A stretch of DNA of 35,168 nucleotides. Origin: TMED161 sp964532515 (lineage in GTDB: Bacteria > Fidelibacterota > Marinisomatia > SCGC-AAA003-L08 > D37C17). The position numbers and the translations under genes are program-made. The stretch is from assembly GCA_964532515.1 (NCBI GenBank), contig CAZHKH010000007.1:1-35168 (forward strand). The letters are read 5' to 3'. Below are positions 24,264 to 31,724 of the stretch, piece after piece; the first letter of the stretch is position 1, and the number at the start of each line of letters is the position of its first letter. Under the pieces are notes generated by a model. That model saw only the letters and a program-made list of their open reading frames with translations, had not been told where the DNA came from and ran no database searches.

Positions 24264-26537
24264 ATGATATATATAATGAAGAATATAATTTCCATATTTA
24301 ATTCAATGAAAAACAAAAAATATTATAGTGGTTTTATATTACCTACTTCTTTATTTTTCATGTTTGCAACTACTGGAATTATTATGGTTTATTATAATTG
24401 GCTCACTACGCAATTAAATGAATTGGATTATAGAATAGCTGTAACAAAAGCTATATATAATGCAGAGAGTGGAATCGCGGAAAAAGCACACCCATATCTG
24501 CTCCAAAGCAATTACGTTCATGGAACTGTGCTTGATGGAAGATCTCTTGAGGTTGAAGAGCTAAATTTAAATATGGGCAGCTACAGAAATGTTACGATGA
24601 CAAAAGATAATTTATATAATACAAGAAAAGGTAGTGCAACAGGCTTGGCTGTATGGGGTCCTAATAACCTTGATACTATTTTTCGAGTCTCTGAAATTGT
24701 AGGAAGTCCTGAAGGCCTTGGAAAATATATGTATTTTACTAATACCGAAAGAGCTGGTGGAGCTCCAATGAATTTTGGTCCCCCAGGGTTTACGAATGGA
24801 GAAAGGCGTGGAGTTAAATTTTATGGGGCAGATGTGATTGATGGAATTGTCCAAACAAATGATGAAATTTATTTTTCTGATACTGGGTGCCCTGATTTTA
24901 GTGATGCTCAGTGGTATTTAACACCAGGAAACAATGGCCCTGCAAATGGGAATTGGGGTGGATGTTCAGGAAATGGTTGGAACGCACTTTTTTCACCATC
25001 AGAGGTAGATACTACCACAGAGTGTGAATTAAAATGGCCTCCTCCTGGCTATGAAAACATGAAACAAGGTGGAGCAGATACACACTTAAGAGTGATTCCC
25101 TCAGGCATTGTAAATCGTGGAGGAGATGGGGCAAAGGATACGTTAACCATGACCGAAATTGAATTTCTTGATAATGGTGAATATATGGTTACACAATGGT
25201 GGTTCCTACCTCCTCCTCATTTAAAACCAGGATTAAATTCTACTCAAAAAATGTTTCCTTACCCACAAAATTTAGATGGTTTTGATGAGCTTTGTAATTC
25301 AACTCCAGGTTGTAATTCAGGTACTTTTAATTATAATGATGATAAAAATGCAGGATTTCCTGTGCTAGATCAGATATGTGTCAACCCTACTGAGGCTGGT
25401 AGTCCTAGTGTTCAAAATATTTCTATCTATGGATGTAAACCATATCTTGATTCTCTCATGGCTTATCATGGGAAATATATGATTCCTGGAAATATTTATG
25501 ATGAACCCCAGATTGAAACACTCATGGACCCATACTCAAGTAATGGCCCTTACTGGGATGATCCTGAGTGCCCACCCGAAGAAAATTGTTATTCATTTGG
25601 TCCGCATGGGGTTGCTGGACAACATTTTGATTTTCAGCATACTTCATCGAATACACTTCCCTTCCCAGGAGCTCCGCCATACTTTTACAATGATGAGGGT
25701 GTTATCTATATTGAAGATGGACCAGTTAGAATAAAAGGGAATTATAAAGGTAGATATTCAGTAGTAACAGACCCTTACACCTTATATAGACGTCATGCGT
25801 GCAATGACAGTATATTAAATTGTAATACAGAGTTAGATACTATGTGGAATAATATTTGGATTATTGATGATTTAGTTAATGCAGATACTGGTGGAAATGG
25901 AAATATGGGATATTATCAGCCTAACCTTGAAACTTGTCGTGGTGGAAGTAATAATGTAATGGGACATGTAAACGGAGCATATATTGTTGTTGCAAATACA
26001 GATGAAAATGGTGCCTCTAATGGCTGCCCAGGTGGAAACTGCCCAAATCCATCAAATAATCATGGGATAAGAATTAATGCACATATGATTGCGCTAAATG
26101 AATCATTCGTTGCTCATTACTGGCAAAATTCATCAAACTCTGCTCCTACAAATCCAGGTTGGCAAGGAGATATATATGAAAATTATTATGATTGGCCATC
26201 AAGTAACAATGATATGGGACGCAATACTGGCTATCCTCCATGGGCAGATGGAAGAGGAGGCTTTTCAACTGGTGGAAGTGATAGAAGAGGAACTATATTA
26301 CTTTGGGGTGGGGTGTGCCAAAGGTATAGAGGATATGTTCAAAGAAACCCTGCAAGCCAATATGGAAATCAATTATGGGTAGGTTATCAAACAAAAGATT
26401 ATAATTATGATGATAATCTTCTGTGCGGTGGCCCACCAGCATATCCAACCGTTGAATGTAAGGGTGGAAATGGAGAAATATCTATTAATATAATATCAGC
26501 AAAAACATCAAAAGGATTACAAAATAATGTCAATTAG
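24264..26537 (+). CDS. Very large PilX-like minor pilin or pilus-tip protein
   Basis: The 757-residue protein has an N-terminal helix preceded by a short leader and G|FILPTSLFFMFATTGI, without the Glu5 of most pilins, then YNAESGIAEKA, matching the AE(A/S)GI(E/A) motif that follows the helix in PilX/GspK-type minor pilins. The remaining 650 or so residues are rich in Gly, Asn, Pro, Trp and paired Cys, with many aromatic turns such as GPANGNWGGCSGNGWN, and lack a recognisable enzyme domain. It is far longer than classical PilX (about 170-200). Likely the tip adhesin or tip-complex component of this pilus. The start is uncertain: ATGs at 24264, 24276 and 24306 are all in frame. The gene overlaps pilM by 11 bases. 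Confidence 0.75.
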   Translation: MIYIMKNIISIFNSMKNKKYYSGFILPTSLFFMFATTGIIMVYYNWLTTQLNELDYRIAVTKAIYNAESGIAEKAHPYLLQSNYVHGTVLDGRSLEVEELNLNMGSYRNVTMTKDNLYNTRKGSATGLAVWGPNNLDTIFRVSEIVGSPEGLGKYMYFTNTERAGGAPMNFGPPGFTNGERRGVKFYGADVIDGIVQTNDEIYFSDTGCPDFSDAQWYLTPGNNGPANGNWGGCSGNGWNALFSPSEVDTTTECELKWPPPGYENMKQGGADTHLRVIPSGIVNRGGDGAKDTLTMTEIEFLDNGEYMVTQWWFLPPPHLKPGLNSTQKMFPYPQNLDGFDELCNSTPGCNSGTFNYNDDKNAGFPVLDQICVNPTEAGSPSVQNISIYGCKPYLDSLMAYHGKYMIPGNIYDEPQIETLMDPYSSNGPYWDDPECPPEENCYSFGPHGVAGQHFDFQHTSSNTLPFPGAPPYFYNDEGVIYIEDGPVRIKGNYKGRYSVVTDPYTLYRRHACNDSILNCNTELDTMWNNIWIIDDLVNADTGGNGNMGYYQPNLETCRGGSNNVMGHVNGAYIVVANTDENGASNGCPGGNCPNPSNNHGIRINAHMIALNESFVAHYWQNSSNSAPTNPGWQGDIYENYYDWPSSNNDMGRNTGYPPWADGRGGFSTGGSDRRGTILLWGGVCQRYRGYVQRNPASQYGNQLWVGYQTKDYNYDDNLLCGGPPAYPTVECKGGNGEISINIISAKTSKGLQNNVN

Positions 26538-27579
26538 TCTTGATATCGGAACAAGTGAAATTAAATTAGTTGAATTAGAAACAGTTAATAATGATGCAGT
26601 AGTATCTAAAGTACACTGCAAATCAACATGGACTGACCTAGATTCATTCGATCCTGAGAAGTTAGAAAAATCAAACTGGGTAGCCTGTATTAATGATATA
26701 TGTATAGATACCAAAATTAATCCAAAAAGGATTAAATCTGTTACTACTGCAATTTCCGGGAAAAACTTATCTGTGAAAGAAATTACTACATTAGAAATGA
26801 ATGAAGAGGAGCTCTATCAATCCTTGGAATTTGAAGCTAAAAAACACATACCTCTAGATGGGACAGATGCAGTGATGGATTATTATATTATAGGAAAAAA
26901 TGAAAGTGAAATTGATAAAATAGATGTTCTGTTAGTAGCAACAACTAAAAATATTATAAAGCAATTTGATTCTATTGTTAGAGATTCAGGCTTTAAAAAC
27001 TCAATCTTTGATGCTGAACCGATAGCACTTTCAAATTGTTTGTCTCATAATTATGGAAAGTCAGAAGATGGGATTGATGTTATCCTTGATATCGGAACTA
27101 GTACATCTACACTTGTTGTCTACGGCGAATCACAGACATTTTTCACGAGAGAAATAGAAATATCTGGGTTTAGTATTATCAAGGAAATAATGAATAAATA
27201 TGATACTGATTATTCTGATGCAAAAAATATTCTAAATGAAGATGGGATAGAATCTTTAGATAGCTCTGCTACTGGAGATAGTTCAAACTCATTCAGCCTT
27301 GAATCTGCTGAAAAAAACATCTTTACTAACTTGATTGATGAAATTCGAAAATCACTTCGATATTATGTTAAATCAAATAATGGAAGTTCTAATTTTAAGA
27401 GACTATTCTTATCTGGTGGTTTTGCCGAGATCAAAGGACTAAAAGATCAAATATCAAATGAGCTTAGAATTGAAACAGAAGTTTTAAATCCATTTAATAA
27501 AATAGTTAGTGATATAAAAATTGAGAATCCTTCAAAATATACTGTAGCAGTAGGGTTAGCATTAAGAGGATTAGTATAA
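26527..27579 (+). CDS. pilM: Type IV pilus assembly protein PilM
   Basis: This 350-residue actin/FtsA-like cytoplasmic protein binds the N-terminus of PilN and links the inner-membrane platform to the motor. ATP-fold signatures are LDIGTSEIKLVELE (4-17), a second phosphate-binding motif DVILDIGTSTSTLVV (about 187-201) and the C-terminal LFLSGGFAEIKGL. It begins the standard pilMNOPQ order seen here. Length and motifs are normal. Confidence 0.93.
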   Translation: MSISLDIGTSEIKLVELETVNNDAVVSKVHCKSTWTDLDSFDPEKLEKSNWVACINDICIDTKINPKRIKSVTTAISGKNLSVKEITTLEMNEEELYQSLEFEAKKHIPLDGTDAVMDYYIIGKNESEIDKIDVLLVATTKNIIKQFDSIVRDSGFKNSIFDAEPIALSNCLSHNYGKSEDGIDVILDIGTSTSTLVVYGESQTFFTREIEISGFSIIKEIMNKYDTDYSDAKNILNEDGIESLDSSATGDSSNSFSLESAEKNIFTNLIDEIRKSLRYYVKSNNGSSNFKRLFLSGGFAEIKGLKDQISNELRIETEVLNPFNKIVSDIKIENPSKYTVAVGLALRGLV

Positions 27580-28749
27580 TTGAAAATTGAAAATTTCATA
27601 TTAATTAATTTAAATCAAAATATTAGCAAAGCTAGGAAGGCTGCTTATAAAGGGAACAGGGATAAATGGATAATTTTTGGTCTTTTGTGTTTTATCTATG
27701 TTAGTATTATAGTTTGGTTCTTTAGTATTAATTCAGGATATAACAATATTATTCAAGCTAGAGAAGAAACAATAAGTGGAATTAAAGAGGAAACTAGAAA
27801 ACTTAAAAGAGAAATTAGAAAACAATTAGAAAATAGAAAAGGTAGTAATAAAGGTGAAGAGAATTTGAAAATAGATTTATTAAACCTTTCAAAGAAGGAT
27901 ATAGAACTTGCCTACAAAATTGGAGAGCAAACTATACCATGGTCTGAAAAATTAATACAGTTATCTGAAATAACACCTGATGATATGTGTATAACTAAAC
28001 TCGAATATTCAAATAATGCTTTAAGTATTTCTGCGATATCAAAAATTAAAGATAAAACTCAAAAAGATCAGAAAATTCTTAATGACTTTATCGCATCTCT
28101 TGAAGAACATAAAGATTTTGGAAAAGAATTTGTTGAATATAAAATGAAACAAGGGAAAAGGATTTCTCGATCAAAAGATCCTTATTATGAATTTAAAATA
28201 TCAGCCCCACTCAAAAAGAAAATTAAAAATAGATTGAATGAAATAGAAGTGAATAAAGAAGAAATCAAAGAAGAAATCAAAGAAAAAATAGTAGAAAAGA
28301 AGCAATACTCAAGTAAAATTAAAAAATTAGCAAAATCAATAGATAGGCCTAGCCCTGATAAAGAAAAGGTTAAAGAGTTTCAAATTGCTCTTAAATTATT
28401 TTCAGATAAAGATATAGAGTTTGGCTATTTAGAACCTGCAACTATATTAAAAAGAGATGAAATTCTAGGCAAAAAAGCAAGAACGAAATATGAGAAAGAA
28501 TCAAGAAAAATAAATGAGGAACTTGTATCTCAAAGTAATAAAAAAAGGAAACGAAAATATACTAAGGATGTTGAGGATGCTGCAATGAAACTAATGAGAA
28601 ATCAATCAAAATCAAATCCATTAGAGATTGAAAGATTTCAAGAAGCTATAGGCATTGCAAATGAAAATGATTCAAATTTTGGAATATGGGATAAGAAAAC
28701 CAGTAAAAAATATGATGAAGTAATTCGATATATATTAAAAGAAAAATGA
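27580..28749 (+). CDS. pilN: PilN with long C-terminal extension
   Basis: The 389-residue protein is about twice the usual PilN length. Residues 1-28 hold the PilM-binding stretch (ILINLNQN), 30-50 the membrane helix, 55-90 a coiled coil, and 95-210 the ferredoxin-like PilN domain. The extra C-terminal part (220-389) has a Lys/Glu-rich helix (EVNKEEIKEEIKEK) and two imperfect repeats (about 245-297 and 330-385), each ending with FQ-x-A, FG and a final helix (VKEFQIALKL...FGYLEP; IERFQEAIGI...FGIWDK). These resemble peptidoglycan-binding repeats. The start is TTG right after the pilM stop with AGAGGA upstream; the end overlaps pilO by four bases (ATGA). Confidence 0.85.
   Translation: MKIENFILINLNQNISKARKAAYKGNRDKWIIFGLLCFIYVSIIVWFFSINSGYNNIIQAREETISGIKEETRKLKREIRKQLENRKGSNKGEENLKIDLLNLSKKDIELAYKIGEQTIPWSEKLIQLSEITPDDMCITKLEYSNNALSISAISKIKDKTQKDQKILNDFIASLEEHKDFGKEFVEYKMKQGKRISRSKDPYYEFKISAPLKKKIKNRLNEIEVNKEEIKEEIKEKIVEKKQYSSKIKKLAKSIDRPSPDKEKVKEFQIALKLFSDKDIEFGYLEPATILKRDEILGKKARTKYEKESRKINEELVSQSNKKRKRKYTKDVEDAAMKLMRNQSKSNPLEIERFQEAIGIANENDSNFGIWDKKTSKKYDEVIRYILKEK
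28300..28749 (+). repeat. Two-copy repeat in the PilN extension
   Basis: Two blocks of about 55 residues share the order: basic helix, Pro, (V/I)(K/E)xFQxAxxx, acidic D, FG, charged turn, helix. The order and spacing are like the PG_binding_1 fold (FQxAxGL..DGxFGxxT), but the match is weak. Likely an acquired envelope-binding tail. Confidence 0.5.
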
Positions 28750-29297
28750 AAAGAAATATAATACTACTAAGCATAACTATGATGTTCATATTATTAATGA
28801 CATTGTTCTGGTCACTCGTATTGGGCGATAAATACGATGAAATTGTTGATCTTGAAGATAATCAAAAAATTGCAAATGAAAAGTATATTACCACTCAGAT
28901 ATTATCAGATAGTTTATACTATGTTTACAACATGTTTGAAAAAAATCTTGCTAAAGGTAAAAATGATGAACTAAATCAGCAAGCATCTCGTACTTTCATT
29001 AATGATTTGACAGATATTTTTAAAAAAATTAATATTTATGGAGTTAGTGTTAGCCCTGAGAAAAAATATAAAAAAGGAAAATATACCTATATCCCCTATG
29101 AACTTGAATTTAGCTGTGATTATCCGCGATTCGGTCGATTGCTAGCTGAGTTATCTGCTTCAGAGCGTATCATTAAAATTAATGAATTTAAATTTTTAAA
29201 TACCCCTGATCAAGTTAGACGAACATCTGGAAAAAATAAACAACTACCAGGAGCAAAAGTAATAATGCTTATTTCAACTGTAACATTAAATAAATAA
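28746..29297 (+). CDS. pilO: Type IV pilus assembly protein PilO-like
   Basis: The 183-residue bitopic inner-membrane protein has a membrane helix (5-26), a coiled coil (33-75) and a ferredoxin-like C-terminal domain (90-180) with PYELEFSCDYPRFGRLLAEL and IIKINEFKFL, the PilO pattern. PilN and PilO form heterodimers that align the platform and contact PilP. ATGA overlap with pilN implies coupled translation. The call rests mainly on topology and position. Confidence 0.8.
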   Translation: MKRNIILLSITMMFILLMTLFWSLVLGDKYDEIVDLEDNQKIANEKYITTQILSDSLYYVYNMFEKNLAKGKNDELNQQASRTFINDLTDIFKKINIYGVSVSPEKKYKKGKYTYIPYELEFSCDYPRFGRLLAELSASERIIKINEFKFLNTPDQVRRTSGKNKQLPGAKVIMLISTVTLNK

Positions 29298-29298
29298 T

Positions 29299-29844
29299 AT
29301 GGATAAAAGAGAACACTTACTTTGGCAAATGATTATTGTAGTAGCTTTGATTGCTGTAGTCTTTAGTGGCTATAAACTATATTACATGAATGATGGTTAC
29401 ATCTCATTGAGAGATGACTACGAATCAGAGGAAATTGGTACAGATAAAAAACTAAAAGAAAAAGTAGAGCAACTTGAAGTTAGCCTAAAAGAAAAACAGG
29501 ATTTTATAACTGATGGAAGTGAAACTAAATACTATATCGCTCCTGAGGATAATCCGTCGAATCTCATGTCTGTTATAGATTTTGAAGGCTTTGAATCAAT
29601 GGGAAGTCAGCACTTTAGAATTGACAATATATGGTTTAGTGGAAAAACAGGGAAATATAAAGCAACTCTAATAAATACTTATGGTGATGTAATCTATAAT
29701 ATGACTGTAAATGATACTATTGCTGGAGGTAAAATTACTAAAATTGGTGATAATTATGTCATATTTGAAAAGGGTGATGAACAATTTACATACGATCTAA
29801 TAGATGAGGAAAATCAAAATGAGAAAAATGTGCAAAGAAAATAA
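29299..29844 (+). CDS. PilP-position inner-membrane protein
   Basis: The 181 residues have a membrane helix (8-26), a charged coiled coil (35-70) and a C-terminal beta domain (about 100-170). In that domain, GDVIYNMTVNDTIAGGKIT and DNYVIFEKGDEQFTYDL resemble the homology-region (HR) beta-barrel of PilP/GspC, which binds the secretin N-domains. Unlike classical PilP it is not a lipoprotein and looks closer to GspC topology. It is followed by pilQ with overlap. Named by position, so only moderate confidence. Confidence 0.6.
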   Translation: MDKREHLLWQMIIVVALIAVVFSGYKLYYMNDGYISLRDDYESEEIGTDKKLKEKVEQLEVSLKEKQDFITDGSETKYYIAPEDNPSNLMSVIDFEGFESMGSQHFRIDNIWFSGKTGKYKATLINTYGDVIYNMTVNDTIAGGKITKIGDNYVIFEKGDEQFTYDLIDEENQNEKNVQRK

Positions 29845-30261
29845 AAAAATATTAAATAAAATAGGATTTAAATTTATTAATCTCACAATAATATTTTTAC
29901 TGCTATCAGCCAATTTATTTGCAACGCAAACAAATAATGATATGGGAACAATTACAATAAAAGCTGTGGACTCTAGCTTATCAGGAATTTTATCTATTCT
30001 TGCTGAAGAAAGCGGATATAATATTGTAACTGGTCCAAATGTAACTTCTACAGAAAAAATAACTATTAATCTGCAGGACGCTGAGATTGATCAAGCTATT
30101 GATATGATTGTCAGGGCAGCAGGCTTAAGCTATGAAATCCAAGGTAATTCTATTTTAATTGCTAATGCTGATAGATTAAATAGTGATGTTGGTGTGAGTT
30201 CTCACGTAATATCATTAAAATATGCTAATGCTGAGGATGTTGTTAGTTTGCTATCTAATAT
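29819..30261 (+). CDS. pilQ: PilQ secretin, N-terminal fragment up to the assembly gap
   Basis: The part of pilQ before the run of N. Start ATG 29819 is chosen because GAGGA lies eight bases upstream; an earlier in-frame ATG at 29804 has no ribosome site. A long signal peptide (to about residue 35) is followed by the N0/STN domain (GTITIKAVDSSLSGILSIL to about residue 110) and the start of a secretin N1 domain (VGVSSHVISLKYANAEDV). The reading frame is lost at 30262 where 29 N begin. It overlaps the PilP-like gene by 26 bases. Confidence 0.9.
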
Positions 30262-30290
30262 NNNNNNNNNNNNNNNNNNNNNNNNNNNNN
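30262..30290. other. Assembly gap (29 N) inside pilQ
   Basis: Reading frames on the two sides are not in register across 29 bases: an intact gene would need a number of missing bases equal to 1 modulo 3 (for example 28 or 31). The gap length is therefore an estimate. The missing part corresponds to roughly ten residues between SLLSN and AGNNLLVTVSP. Confidence 0.95.
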
Positions 30291-30971
30291 GCTGGTAATA
30301 ATCTTCTTGTAACTGTAAGCCCAAAGAAATTATCTGAAATTAAAGCTATTATAAATGATGTCGATAAACCAGCTGTACAAATAATGCTCGAAGCTAAACT
30401 CATCGAGGTTTCTTTATCTAATGAAGATAAAGAGGGCATTGATTGGGCTAAACTTTCTGAATTAACTACAATTCTAGCTGAAACAGGGAGTCCCATCGAA
30501 CTTGCTGGTGGTGGCACCACGAGTTCACTAATGCCAGGAAGTTCTTGGGCAACTTCAAGTGATGGGCTTGTAACAGAAACCCTTACTTCTCAAGCCTTTC
30601 AACAGATACCATCAGAGATGTACTTTCAACGCGTAGATGGTGGAATGCCAACCTTAAGTAGGCAGCTTACTGCTTTTGAAGTTACATTAGATTTTTTAAT
30701 GAAGAATAATAGAGCGGATATCTTAACTAACTCTCAAGTAGTAACTCTAAATGGCCATGAAGCCACAATTTCAATGGTTGATGTAGTTCCATATATATTA
30801 TCTAGTGGTGGATTAGGAGGCCAAGTGCAAGTACAACGGGAAGAAATTGGGATAAAACTACATATTTTACCCACAGTGAATACTGATGGTTATATAACAA
30901 CATCAGTCCGTCCTGAAGTTAGTTCTATTTATGAATTCATTGGTACTGCTCGTAACCTTCCTTGGATTTAA
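30291..30971 (+). CDS. pilQ: PilQ secretin, central fragment ending at an internal TAA
   Basis: It continues the secretin: N1 end (AGNNLLVTVSPKKLSEIKAI), then the secretin homology domain with PAVQIMLEAKLIEVS, a hydrophobic Gly/Ser-rich insert probably forming the barrel gate (ETGSPIELAGGGTTSSLMPG), and NRADILTNSQVVTLNGHEA. It ends RNLPWI then TAA at 30969-30971. Downstream in the same frame the sequence carries on as KRESTTTIRVMDNQSIIIGGLI, exactly the secretin motif (W-V/I-x-x-R-E-x-x-T-T). The TAA is therefore a single-codon interruption, easily explained by AAA to TAA. Confidence 0.9.
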   Translation, partial: AGNNLLVTVSPKKLSEIKAIINDVDKPAVQIMLEAKLIEVSLSNEDKEGIDWAKLSELTTILAETGSPIELAGGGTTSSLMPGSSWATSSDGLVTETLTSQAFQQIPSEMYFQRVDGGMPTLSRQLTAFEVTLDFLMKNNRADILTNSQVVTLNGHEATISMVDVVPYILSSGGLGGQVQVQREEIGIKLHILPTVNTDGYITTSVRPEVSSIYEFIGTARNLPWI

Positions 30972-31721
30972 AAAAGAGAATCAACAACTACTATTAGAGT
31001 AATGGATAACCAATCAATAATAATTGGTGGTTTAATTTCACTTGATAAAAAAAGAGTACAACACCGTATTCCTATTCTTTCAAGCATACCATATCTTGGA
31101 GAAAGATTATTTACCCATAGCTCTGAAATTGAATCTAAAACAGATCTTGTTATTCAGATTACCCCAAAAATAATTTATGATAACTACAGTGGTATAAATA
31201 AAAGTTATTATCATTTGCAAACAGAGGAAGATGCTTCGACTTATGGAGAAAAAAATATTTCAGGCTTTAGATTTAATCATACTGGATGTGTAACAGAAGC
31301 AGATGGTGGAATAGCTGAAGCTAATGATTTTACTATTTCAACATCTCAATCTGAAGTAATCGTATTTTCATTTGTACGGGAATTGATAACTAAAAAAAAT
31401 GGGATAATTTTAAAACTTAATGAAGATATAACCTCTGATTGCCTTTCAAATATCACATTTACTAACTTGGATGGAACTAATCTTATCTCATCTTGGGGAA
31501 AAAAATGGGAAAGTGAAAATAAAAATGAACGAAGTTTTACTTGTGGTGATAATAATAGTATGTATGAAGATACAGGGGAATGGCCAGATGCAAATATTTG
31601 TCTATTCTTAGATAATGGTGACCTTGAATATTATACTATCAAGAAAAAACCTTCAAAAAATGTATCCGAACCAATAAAAGTAAATGATAATCAAACGGAT
31701 AAAGATAATAAGGAAAAATAA
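30972..31721 (+). CDS. pilQ: PilQ secretin, C-terminal fragment with novel beta-rich extension
   Basis: In-frame continuation of pilQ past the TAA; the first ATG is at 31002. It completes the secretin domain (IIIGGLISLDKKRVQHRIPILSSIPYLGERLF...TDLVIQITPKII), where most PilQ proteins end. About 178 further residues follow (from 31185): a strand-rich module with ISGFRFNHTGCVTEADGG, DFTISTSQSEVIVFSF and DCLSNITFTNLDGTNL, then a charged tail. The pattern (GFxF strand, FTxS, VxxFSF, LxNxxFxxxxG) resembles cohesin-like sandwich domains of FCB surface proteins, a tentative assignment. Two Cys pairs may form disulfides. Expected location: periplasmic or on the secretin's outer face. Confidence 0.85.
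   Translation, partial: KRESTTTIRVMDNQSIIIGGLISLDKKRVQHRIPILSSIPYLGERLFTHSSEIESKTDLVIQITPKIIYDNYSGINKSYYHLQTEEDASTYGEKNISGFRFNHTGCVTEADGGIAEANDFTISTSQSEVIVFSFVRELITKKNGIILKLNEDITSDCLSNITFTNLDGTNLISSWGKKWESENKNERSFTCGDNNSMYEDTGEWPDANICLFLDNGDLEYYTIKKKPSKNVSEPIKVNDNQTDKDNKEK
31185..31721 (+). other. Extra domain fused to PilQ C-terminus
   Basis: Classical secretins stop soon after the RIPILxxIPxLGxLF motif and a short S-domain. Here a cysteine-containing beta module follows, plus a Lys/Asn-rich tail ending NDNQTDKDNKEK. It may decorate the secretin for contact with an exported partner. Confidence 0.6.
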
Positions 31722-31724
31722 ATT

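Noticed and set aside
30251..30520. Open reading frame across the N run on the minus strand
   Set aside because: It exists only because N codons are read as open; it is antisense to pilQ.
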